From NCBI GenBank assembly GCA_039180385.1, contig JBCDDJ010000473.1:1-5247 (forward strand): 5,247 nucleotides of DNA, read 5' to 3'. This DNA comes from SIO4C1 sp039180385 (GTDB lineage Bacteria; Cyanobacteriota; Cyanobacteriia; Phormidesmidales; Phormidesmidaceae). Shown piece by piece: positions 1 through 5,247 of this stretch. The notes beneath the pieces were generated by a model. That model had not been told where the DNA came from. It did not search any database and saw only the letters and a program-made list of their open reading frames with translations. The position numbers were made by a program, and so were the translations under genes. Each line of letters begins with the position of its first letter. The first letter of the stretch is position 1.

Positions 1-52
1 AAACCTGCGAAGTCTCGTTATGGCTGTTCTGCATAACCTAATGCCAGTGAAG

Positions 53-79
53 GACTAGTTGCCACCGCCAAAACTAGTC
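53..79. repeat. 8-bp inverted repeat (hairpin-like)
   Basis: GACTAGTT at 53-60 is matched by its exact reverse complement AACTAGTC at 72-79, with an 11-base loop between them. No T-run follows on either strand, so it is not a typical intrinsic terminator. The left arm contains a TAG (56-58) that closes a frame open from the window edge (frame starting at base 2, 18 codons). The hairpin could therefore lie at the 3' end of a gene entering from the left, but that frame is too short to recognise. The remainder of 1-218 shows no gene and no convincing promoter. Confidence 0.3.
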
Positions 80-218
80 GATTCTCAGATCAGCAATCCT
101 TAAGCTCTGTCATACGTACGGAAATTCAACTACTTTTATTGATGAACTTTATGGACAATACGTCTGATCAAGCCGGTTTCTACTCCTTCCACTTTTTGAG
201 TTCAATCATGAAAGTGAC

Positions 219-698
219 ATGCGCAGCCTCTCTCGATTGCCCCAAATTCTGATAGCTAACCTGCTGCTCATCTGTAGCAGTTGCTCGTCTGTCAATGAGA
301 CACCTGATGGTATTGGCACTGATGGCCTCCGAATCAGCCGCTTTCCTCAAGCAGAAGGCGATCAGCTCACAGCCACAGAAAACCTAAGCTGCAGCATTTA
401 TCTGAAGCTTTCAGAAGGCGACGCTGACTACATTATGCTCACTAGCCATCCAGATCAAGCCGAGAAGACCTTCATGAAAGTCAATGGAGAGTGGGTGAAG
501 TTTTATGGAATACTCGAACAGACTCGCTTCCCTCCCCCTTGGCGTGACCAGGTCAGCAAAGATGGCTCATTAATCTTAGACCTAAACCTTACCTCGGATG
601 AAACAACGCCAGCGGCGATGAAGTTCTCCATCAAACTTCAAGATGAGAGCGGTCGGAAGATTTATCTGGAGCCAGAGGTTGCCAACACCGACTGTTAG
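219..698 (+). CDS. Small secreted protein, probable lipoprotein, function unknown
   Basis: A 159-residue protein that I cannot assign to a named family. It begins with a short basic segment (MRSLSR), then a hydrophobic stretch at about residues 8-18, then a cysteine-serine cluster with Cys19 and Cys22. This has the layout of a type II signal peptide. The best lipidation site is Cys22, with Ser-Ser before it, but the -3 position is Cys rather than the usual Leu, so the lipobox is atypical. Cleavage as an ordinary secreted protein is also possible. The mature part is polar and probably beta-rich, with a M-K-V-N-G-E-W-V segment at residues 86-93. It has only two further cysteines, Cys58 and the very last residue Cys159, which could form a disulfide outside the cytoplasm. 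The ATG at 219 is chosen because it gives the signal peptide. An ATG at 208 is out of frame, and no strong ribosome binding site is visible. The gene stands alone: the next + strand gene starts about 500 bp downstream. Secretion is inferred from the N-terminus and the function is unknown. Confidence 0.65.
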   Translation: MRSLSRLPQILIANLLLICSSCSSVNETPDGIGTDGLRISRFPQAEGDQLTATENLSCSIYLKLSEGDADYIMLTSHPDQAEKTFMKVNGEWVKFYGILEQTRFPPPWRDQVSKDGSLILDLNLTSDETTPAAMKFSIKLQDESGRKIYLEPEVANTDC

Positions 699-985
699 CG
701 TCACACCACCTGCCATTGCCTAAATCACTAGCGCCTCACTGTTCCAACTGGCTGAAGTCATCAATGTTTTGTTTGAATGGCGCAAACACTGTCGGACCAG
801 CCTGTTGCTGCCAGATAGTTTCCGCGAGACCAATATTGCAATCAACTTGACGGTCTGCCCCGTGAGCAACTAGTCAACCACAGCATAAGGGTTAGAGCCC
901 TAGATTTTTCGTCAGAGAATTTTCTCAGCCCAGTTATTCAGAAAAAATAGTCCACCCTTAGTCCGAAGCCGCTGATCTCGACGAT
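699..985. other. Intergenic stretch without a supported gene
   Basis: This stretch contains no frame I would call a gene. The segment 739-873 is open on both strands in the same codon phase (45 codons each) but has no good start codon. The minus-strand translation reads somewhat protein-like, so it could be a decayed coding remnant. A short perfect inverted repeat, GAGAA-TT-TTCTC, lies at 915-926. No recognisable -35/-10 pair or T-rich terminator hairpin was found. Confidence 0.4.
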
Positions 986-1243
986 CTAGGGGTATAAGCT
1001 CAGCTCATCGATTGCACGAGTTCCTGGGATTTCCCACACTTTTTTTCGCTCTCCAAATAGCCAGTTCCATGAATGCGACGGGGTATTTGAAAATGATTTT
1101 CCAGCCGTATCCCAACACCAAACTCTCACACCTTGTTTTTGAGCTTCAATCTTGATTTCATCATAATGTCCCAAAATTCTGCTATCGTGCGTGAGAGCCA
1201 AATCGTTAATTATCAGTGCTTGTGACGTGAGAAAAGCTACTGT
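986..1243 (-). pseudogene. Truncated coding remnant, possibly PIN-domain (VapC-like) C-terminus
   Basis: The minus-strand frame stops at 986 and is formally open to an ATG at 1333. The part upstream of about 1243-1290 is antisense to the conserved transporter N-terminus, so I treat only the distal part as a possible real coding remnant. Its translation contains S-Q-A-L-I-I-N-D-L-A-L-T-H-D-S-R-I, followed some 17 residues later by G-V-R-V-W. This resembles the end of PIN-domain ribonucleases of VapC-type toxin-antitoxin modules, where an alanine-rich helix leads into a strand ending in T-x-D, the last conserved acidic residue. Here that residue would be the Asp at 1184-1186. The earlier catalytic acidic residues are absent, so the fragment could not be an active nuclease. 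The tryptophan-rich tail after it (about 45 residues, ending I-D-E-L-S-L-Y-P) matches nothing I know. The frame might also be a chance open frame. No antitoxin partner is visible. Confidence 0.3.
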
Positions 1244-2651
1244 AACCGAAGGCAAATTGCTCCCTACCTTCCCCTTCCCTGCCGAGGCTCGTTTGTTTGG
1301 CTTGCCGCCCGACCAGGGTCGCTGGCTGTTCATTCCGCTCGGCTTAATGGTGTTGCTCTGTTTAGGTACGGTTTATTCCTGGAGCATTTTTAGCGGCCCC
1401 TTTGAGGCAGAACTCAAAAGTCGTCCGGGTACGATTTTACTGCCATTTTTGGTTTTGGGAGTCACCTTTACCCTGGTGATGCCGATTACCGGACTGTACA
1501 TGAATCGCTGTAGCCCACGCATTCTCACCAGTTTGGGGGGAATCCTAGTGGGTCTGGGCTACCTGCTGGCCAGCCAAGCATCTAGCCTGCTCTGGCTGGT
1601 GCTGAGCTATGGCGTAGTGGCCGGTTTGGGGGTGGGCATGGCCTACGGCGTGCCCCTAGCAGTGGCAGCTCGCTGGTTTCCCGATCGCAAAGGATTGGCC
1701 GTGGGGTTGACGGTCGTGGGATTTGGCCTGTCGCCGCTGGTGACTGCACCACTAGCCTTCAATCTGATTAACGGCAATCCCGCCTGGAATTTACCCGCCC
1801 TGGGAATACGCCAGACCTTTGTTTTGCTGGGCGTTGTGTTTACGGTGCTAATTGTGGCAATCGCCTCTGTCCTGCGAATGCCGCCGCCCCGCTGGACTCC
1901 CAGCAACTTTGCGCAGACGCTCAATCAATCGGTCGAAACGGACGCCAGTCTGCCCATGATGCAAACCCAGACTTTTTATGGGCTGATGTTTTGCTACACC
2001 GTCGGCACCTTTGTCGGGCTAACGGCGATCGCCACAACCGCCCAGGTCGGAAGCGAACTGGTCAACCTGGAGGCCGAGGAACTTGCTCTGACTGTGCCGC
2101 TATTTGCAGTCTTCAATGGGCTGGGGCGACCGCTGTTTGGATGGTTGAACGATCGCCTGCGCCCCAAGTTCACGATTATCATCCTCAACAGTCTGATTTT
2201 GATTGCCTCAATTTTGATGATTCACACCAGCCCCCATGAACCCGGTCAATTTCTGGTGGCGTTTTCCATTTTCTGGTTTTGTCTAGGGGCGTGGCTGGCA
2301 GTCGCACCAGCGGCAACCTTGAGCTTTTTTGGGTTGCCCAACTACCCTAATAACTATGGTTTATTGTTCCTTGCCTTTGGCGGCGGTGGCCTTTCGGGAA
2401 TTTTTACGGCGATCGCCCTGCGCGGCATCACGGGAAGTTTTGCGCCTTTTTTCTATGTCACGGCGACGCTGGCGATCACGGCAATTTTGGTGGCCTACGT
2501 TACCCTCAACGCACCCCGAAAAACGCGGCTGGCGGATTGGCTATTTCGCTATTTGATTAGCCCGATTACGCCTCTGCTAATGACATTAGTAGAGGGTTGG
2601 CTGGCAGTGGCAAAACCAAAAGAAATCAGGGAAAAAGGGGATGGCAACTAA
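1191..2651 (+). CDS. MFS transporter, oxalate/formate antiporter (OFA)-like family
   Basis: A 12-helix inner-membrane carrier of the major facilitator superfamily. Approximate helices, by residue from GTG 1191, are 45-67, 82-104, 111-128, 132-156, 168-193, 206-228, 262-286, 299-319, 327-344, 354-380, 389-410 and 416-440. OFA-type signatures are T-V-Y-S-W-S-I-F in helix 1 (60-67), G-V-G-M-A-Y-G-V-P near helix 4 (147-155), R-W-F-P-D-R-K-G-L-A (161-170) and G-F-G-L (177-180). The MFS motif A is degenerate after helix 2 but clear after helix 8 (G-W-L-N-D-R-L-R-P-K, 317-326). The family exchanges or imports small carboxylates, but this substrate cannot be read from the sequence. About 45 residues follow helix 12 and include an aromatic/hydrophobic, possibly amphipathic stretch (447-474). 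No ATG precedes helix 1. Coordinates give the longest frame (GTG 1191). GTG 1227 is also possible, and TTG 1257 has a GAAGG four bases upstream and would leave a normal 22-residue N-terminus (464 aa). The first 22 residues may therefore not be translated. The gene overlaps the downstream ligase by 11 bp. Confidence 0.9.
   Translation: MRAKSLIISACDVRKATVTEGKLLPTFPFPAEARLFGLPPDQGRWLFIPLGLMVLLCLGTVYSWSIFSGPFEAELKSRPGTILLPFLVLGVTFTLVMPITGLYMNRCSPRILTSLGGILVGLGYLLASQASSLLWLVLSYGVVAGLGVGMAYGVPLAVAARWFPDRKGLAVGLTVVGFGLSPLVTAPLAFNLINGNPAWNLPALGIRQTFVLLGVVFTVLIVAIASVLRMPPPRWTPSNFAQTLNQSVETDASLPMMQTQTFYGLMFCYTVGTFVGLTAIATTAQVGSELVNLEAEELALTVPLFAVFNGLGRPLFGWLNDRLRPKFTIIILNSLILIASILMIHTSPHEPGQFLVAFSIFWFCLGAWLAVAPAATLSFFGLPNYPNNYGLLFLAFGGGGLSGIFTAIALRGITGSFAPFFYVTATLAITAILVAYVTLNAPRKTRLADWLFRYLISPITPLLMTLVEGWLAVAKPKEIREKGDGN
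2628..2632 (+). promoter_or_regulatory. Likely ribosome binding site of the ligase gene
   Basis: AGGGA lies eight bases before the ATG at 2641, inside the transporter's last codons. A second purine run (AAGGGG) directly abuts the ATG and is too close to act by normal spacing. Together with the 11-bp overlap this favours the ATG at 2641 over the in-frame ATG at 2671, which has no purine-rich leader. It suggests that ribosomes finishing the transporter re-initiate on the ligase. Confidence 0.4.
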
Positions 2652-4725
2652 TCCGCGTTCGACTCCATCTATGCATCGTTTTGATCATCGTTTGGGAAAT
2701 GATCCTGCCGGCTATTTTTCAACCAAAGAACGGTTTGAGCATACCGGGTTAATCGACTATAGCCACCTGCGATCGCTCCCACAGATGTGGGAGATTACAG
2801 AACAATACTTTGGCAATGTGGAGGCGCTGATTGATCCCCACAGTCGTCCGGCAGTATTGCTGACTTATCGGCAGGTATATCAGCAAATTCGACAGTTCGC
2901 GGCAGGGATGCAAACGCTGTTGTCCCCTTCGTCGCCCCTGCAAACTTCATCACAAACTTCATCACAAGATTTATCGCTAAATCTCTCACTAGGTCCATCT
3001 CAAAACCTGCCTCAAAATCCACCCATCGTGGCGCTCTTTGCCGACAATAGCTGGCAGTGGCTGGTGGCAGATCAGGGCATCATGCTGGCGGGGGCAGCGG
3101 ATGCGGTGCGATCGGCGACTGCAGATCGGGATGAACTGCTCTACATTCTGGAGCATAGCCAGAGCAGTGGGCTAGTAGTGGAAAACGCCAAAACGCTAGA
3201 TCGGTTGGGTGATCGCATCTGGACATTGCCAGTGGAGTGGGTGGTGCTTCTGTCGAACGAACAGCCTGACTTACCCGGTCGCCCCTCCCACGTCAAACTA
3301 CTCACGTTTGACCAACTGCTGGAACTGGGCAACCAGCAACCGCTACAATCCGTCAACACAACTCCAGACACCCTCGCCACGCTGATTTACACCTCTGGCA
3401 CCACTGGCCAACCCAAAGGGGTAATGCTGAGCCACGCCAACTTTATCTATCAACTGGTCGCGTTAACGGCGATTATTCAACCCCTGGTTGGCGATCGCAC
3501 CCTCAGCATCTTACCCACCTGGCACAGTTTTGGGCGGGTAGGCGAATACTACACGCTCTCCCAGGGCTGCACCCAGGTATATACCAATCGTCGTTATCTC
3601 AAGCAAGATCTGAAAACCTATCAGCCCGCCTATGTGGTGGGAGTGCCGCGATTGTGGGAGTCTATCTTCGAAGGTATTCAAAAGTCTTTTCGAGATCGCC
3701 CACCTCGAATGCAAGCATTCATTCAATCGTTTCTGGCGGTCAGCAGTCGCTACATTCAAGCGGTACGTACCTGGAAGCACCGCGATTTGCACAATTTACA
3801 CCCGACGCGCTCGGCAGTCCTGCGAGCCTGGGCGACCACGCTGTTGCTGGCTCCGCTGCACTACTTGGGGGAACTGTTGCTCTACAAGCGAATGCAGCAA
3901 GCCCTGGGTGGCAAAGTTAAACAACTTATCTGTGGCGGCGGTTCCCTGGCTCAGCATTTAGAAGACTTTTTTGAAATGATTGGCATCGAAATTTTGGTCG
4001 GTTACGGTCTGACTGAAACCTCCCCCGTACTCAGTGCGCGACGCTACTGGAACAACGTGCGCAAGGCTTCTGGTCAACCCTTAATCCAGACCGAATTTCG
4101 GGTTGTCGATCTAGAAACCCGACAAGCCTTGCCCGCCGGAAAACGCGGCTTAGTCCTGACAAGGGGTCCCCAAATCATGCAGGGCTATTATCGCAACCCC
4201 GAAGCCACCACCAAGGCCATTGATCCCGAAGGCTGGTTTGATACAGGCGATATTGGCTGGCTAGCAGACGATGGCAGCATTATCCTGACCGGCAGAGCCA
4301 AGGATACGATCGTCCTTAGCAATGGCGAAAACATTGAGCCACAACCGATCGAAGATGCCTGCTTACGCAGTTCATTTATCGATCAAATTGTTCTGGTTGG
4401 GCAAGATCGAAAAGCACTGGGAGCATTGATTGTGCCTAATCTGGAAGCCCTGCAAGCCTGGGGATTAGCGCAATCACCTCCGTTGATGATTGGGGAGAAT
4501 GAAGCGATCGCACCCGACAACCTCATTATCCACAATCTCCTGCGCCAGGAACTCAACCGAGAAGTGCGCGATCGCCCCGGCTACCGTTCCCAGGATGAGA
4601 TTGCTGCATTTACGCTGTTACCGGAGCCAATGACGAGCAAAAATGGTCTGCTCACCCAAACGCTCAAAATTCGCCGCAATGTGGTTGTGGATCGTTACTC
4701 TGAGATGATTCAGGGGTTATTTTAG
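2641..4725 (+). CDS. AMP-forming fatty acid:ACP/CoA ligase (Aas/Slr1609-like)
   Basis: A 694-residue adenylate-forming enzyme that activates a carboxylic acid with ATP to an acyl-AMP and transfers it to a thiol carrier. Visible motifs are the phosphate-binding loop Y-T-S-G-T-T-G-Q-P-K-G (250-260), the acyl/AMP-site motif Y-G-L-T-E-T (455-460), G-W-F-D-T-G-D (531-537) with the ribose-binding Asp537, the hinge region G-R-A-K-D (551-555), N-G-E-N-I-E-P (561-567), and a C-terminal T-Q-T-L-K-I-R-R (672-679) with probable catalytic Lys676. Length and sequence resemble the cyanobacterial acyl-ACP synthetase type, which recycles free fatty acids. Whether this copy uses ACP or CoA cannot be seen. The E/D-R dipeptide usual in this family's H-x-x-E-R region is replaced by G-R (W-H-S-F-G-R-V, 294-300). 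Residues 101-128 are a low-complexity insertion, encoded by a 12-bp repeat, where relatives have a short turn. The C-terminus appears complete, with transposase debris starting 2 bp after the stop. No terminator is visible. The gene is translationally coupled to the preceding transporter, hinting at a shared substrate. The family call is firm; exact specificity is inference. Confidence 0.93.
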   Translation: MATNPRSTPSMHRFDHRLGNDPAGYFSTKERFEHTGLIDYSHLRSLPQMWEITEQYFGNVEALIDPHSRPAVLLTYRQVYQQIRQFAAGMQTLLSPSSPLQTSSQTSSQDLSLNLSLGPSQNLPQNPPIVALFADNSWQWLVADQGIMLAGAADAVRSATADRDELLYILEHSQSSGLVVENAKTLDRLGDRIWTLPVEWVVLLSNEQPDLPGRPSHVKLLTFDQLLELGNQQPLQSVNTTPDTLATLIYTSGTTGQPKGVMLSHANFIYQLVALTAIIQPLVGDRTLSILPTWHSFGRVGEYYTLSQGCTQVYTNRRYLKQDLKTYQPAYVVGVPRLWESIFEGIQKSFRDRPPRMQAFIQSFLAVSSRYIQAVRTWKHRDLHNLHPTRSAVLRAWATTLLLAPLHYLGELLLYKRMQQALGGKVKQLICGGGSLAQHLEDFFEMIGIEILVGYGLTETSPVLSARRYWNNVRKASGQPLIQTEFRVVDLETRQALPAGKRGLVLTRGPQIMQGYYRNPEATTKAIDPEGWFDTGDIGWLADDGSIILTGRAKDTIVLSNGENIEPQPIEDACLRSSFIDQIVLVGQDRKALGALIVPNLEALQAWGLAQSPPLMIGENEAIAPDNLIIHNLLRQELNREVRDRPGYRSQDEIAAFTLLPEPMTSKNGLLTQTLKIRRNVVVDRYSEMIQGLF
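2941..3024 (+). repeat. Coding 12-bp tandem repeat, seven units (two perfect, five degenerate)
   Basis: Two identical units CAAACTTCATCA occupy 2941-2952 and 2953-2964. Five further 12-base units in the same register follow to 3024 and become progressively less similar (for example CAAGATTTATCG, CTAAATCTCTCA, CAAAACCTGCCT). The length is a multiple of three, so the frame is kept. The product is a series of four-residue units: QTSS, QTSS, QDLS, LNLS, LGPS, QNLP, QNPP (ligase residues 101-128). The identical first two units suggest recent duplication by replication slippage. The region lies between the N-terminal helix and the first core strand of the ligase, presumably as a flexible surface loop. 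Confidence 0.75.
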
Positions 4726-4727
4726 CG

Positions 4728-4991
4728 TTACCAATCCTGTATCTCCGCTAGGATGATGGCAGCTGTCGTCTCTCCGATGCCAGGAATGCTCGTGAGCAGT
4801 TCTTGCTGACGAGCTAACACCGGGTATTGCTTGAGATGATGACGAACCAGTTTTTGAATCATCTTGACTTGTTTTTTGAGATAGGTGAGATGGTCTTGAA
4901 TTAACGTCACCATCTGAGGTGTCGCAGTTTCAAGACTGCTCGTTCGCTCATTTCTGAGCGATGTTTGGAATAAGTCAAGTTTGGACCGGCA
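4728..4991 (-). pseudogene. IS110-family transposase, internal fragment
   Basis: About 88 codons remain of a transposase that is normally several hundred residues long. The conserved part is the helix-hairpin-helix-like segment L-L-T-S-I-P-G-I-G-E-T-T-A-A, followed by I-I-L-A-E-I (4737-4796 region). This is typical of the start of the IS110 C-terminal (transposase_20) domain. Before it comes a charged, probably coiled-coil stretch with R-N-E-R-T and L-K-K-Q-V-K. The N-terminal RuvC-like DEDD nuclease half is missing. The frame ends in TAA at 4728-4730 just after E-I-Q-D-W, so the distal part with the family's conserved serine is missing too. It cannot be active. The formal ATG at 4995-4997 lies in the neighbouring IS1634-type sequence and is not a genuine start. 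The truncated end lies 2 bp from the stop of the convergent ligase gene. Confidence 0.8.
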
Positions 4992-5247
4992 CCTCATAAA
5001 TGGTTTCAGGGATTTTCATCAGCGCTAAGATGCGACGCTGAAGGTCATTGAGGGGAGTGATTTCAGCCGTACCCTCCCGATGCTGGTAAAGCGTAATCCC
5101 GGCGAACGCCTTCAGCAGTTGCTCAGCCGTGGGGCGATTGGTTTTACGTTTTGGGTTACCCGCATAGAGACCCGTCAGGTGAGTTTGTAGCGTTTGTAGC
5201 GTTCGTCGCACCTGAAACTCAATCAGGGTGAAACATCGCAGGGCAAT
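4975..5247 (-). pseudogene. IS1634-like (DDE) transposase, C-terminal fragment, cut by window edge
   Basis: The minus-strand frame is open from the window edge (first codons I-A-L-R-C-F-T-L-I-E-F) to a TGA at 4975-4977. It contains L-Y-A-G-N-P-K-R, T-N-R-P-T-A-E-Q-L-L-K-A-F-A-G-I and L-Q-R-R-I-L-A-L. I recognise these as the C-terminal end of IS1634-family (IS4-superfamily, DDE) transposases. The last residues (about V-P-V-Q-T) are probably read from the adjoining IS110 fragment, so the natural C-terminus seems replaced. The internal GTG at 5209-5211 is not a real start, because homology continues upstream of it. The catalytic DDE region would lie beyond the window, so whether the rest of the element is intact is unknown. 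A 9-bp tandem duplication (GTTTGTAGC at 5183-5191 and 5192-5200 on +) encodes a repeated T-L-Q. Confidence 0.72.

Larger units (their letters stand above)
4728..5247 (-). mobile_element. Composite insertion-sequence debris (IS1634-like joined to IS110-like)
   Basis: Two transposase fragments from unrelated families sit head-to-tail in the same orientation, with the junction at about 4984-4994. Neither keeps the end that should lie at the junction, and the left IS110 border is also cut. No terminal inverted repeats or target duplications can be recognised. This indicates deletion or recombination after insertion, rather than one intact element. Confidence 0.65.

Noticed and set aside
139..167. 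TTGATG followed by GACAAT as a promoter for the small secreted protein
   Set aside because: With TTGATG as the -35, nothing like a -10 falls at 17-base spacing. With GACAAT as the -10, the matching -35 position reads TACTTT.
915..926. GAGAA-TT-TTCTC inverted repeat as an operator or terminator
   Set aside because: The arms are only five bases with a two-base spacer, no T-run follows, and it is not placed against a promoter I can identify.
986..1333. Full-length 115-residue minus-strand protein starting at ATG 1333
   Set aside because: Its first 30 or so codons are the antisense of conserved transporter sequence, so only the distal part was kept, as a possible remnant. A resemblance of the tail (W-C-W-D and I-D-E-L) to the DUF3854 plasmid-replication domain was also considered, but it is too weak.
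3632..3961. Overlapping alternate-frame open reading frames within the ligase and transporter
   Set aside because: They are shadows of strongly conserved genes. Their translations are arginine/cysteine- or serine-rich with no recognisable motif, and the host frame is clearly the coding one.
5183..5209. 9-bp direct repeats as a CRISPR-like or minisatellite array
   Set aside because: There are only two perfect copies and one degenerate copy, inside transposase coding sequence, with no spacers.
4728..5247. A single transposase gene broken by one frameshift
   Set aside because: The two halves match different families: IS1634-like with Y-A-G-N-P-K-R and N-R-P-T, and IS110-like with P-G-I-G. Joining the frames would not restore one known protein.

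Overview
The window looks like a piece of a cyanobacterial chromosome. The evidence is six copies of the octamer GCGATCGC (HIP1, highly over-represented in many cyanobacteria) between 2025 and 4575, and a large synthetase that closely resembles the cyanobacterial acyl-ACP/acyl-CoA synthetases of the Slr1609 (Aas) type. I cannot name a genus from the sequence alone.

Layout. Positions 1-218 hold no supported gene, only a short inverted repeat at 53-79. A small secreted protein, probably a lipoprotein of unknown function, is encoded on + at 219-698. Positions 699-985 hold no gene I can support. A degraded-looking minus-strand reading frame follows (986 to about 1243), with a tentative resemblance to the C-terminal end of a VapC-like PIN domain. 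It appears to be cut where the next gene begins.

The core is a two-gene + strand operon. An OFA-type (oxalate/formate antiporter family) 12-helix MFS transporter (to 2651) overlaps by 11 bp an AMP-forming fatty acid:ACP/CoA ligase (2641-4725). The overlap implies translational coupling. A reasonable but unproven reading is that the carrier moves an organic acid or fatty-acid-like anion across the membrane and the ligase activates it. The ligase carries an unusual 28-residue insertion made of seven 12-bp DNA units, and lacks the usual acidic residue in its W-H-S-x-x-R motif.

The right end (4728-5247) is an insertion-sequence graveyard on the minus strand. The C-terminal part of an IS1634-like transposase runs off the window edge. 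It is joined directly to an internal fragment of an IS110-family transposase, whose own truncation point lies 2 bp beyond the ligase stop codon. The operon is therefore bounded on both sides by rearrangement scars. I see no CRISPR array, tRNA, rRNA or intact mobile element, and no convincing new defence or signalling system. The most unusual items are the expanding 12-bp coding repeat, the altered active-site-region motif and the hybrid junction at the transporter's N-terminus.
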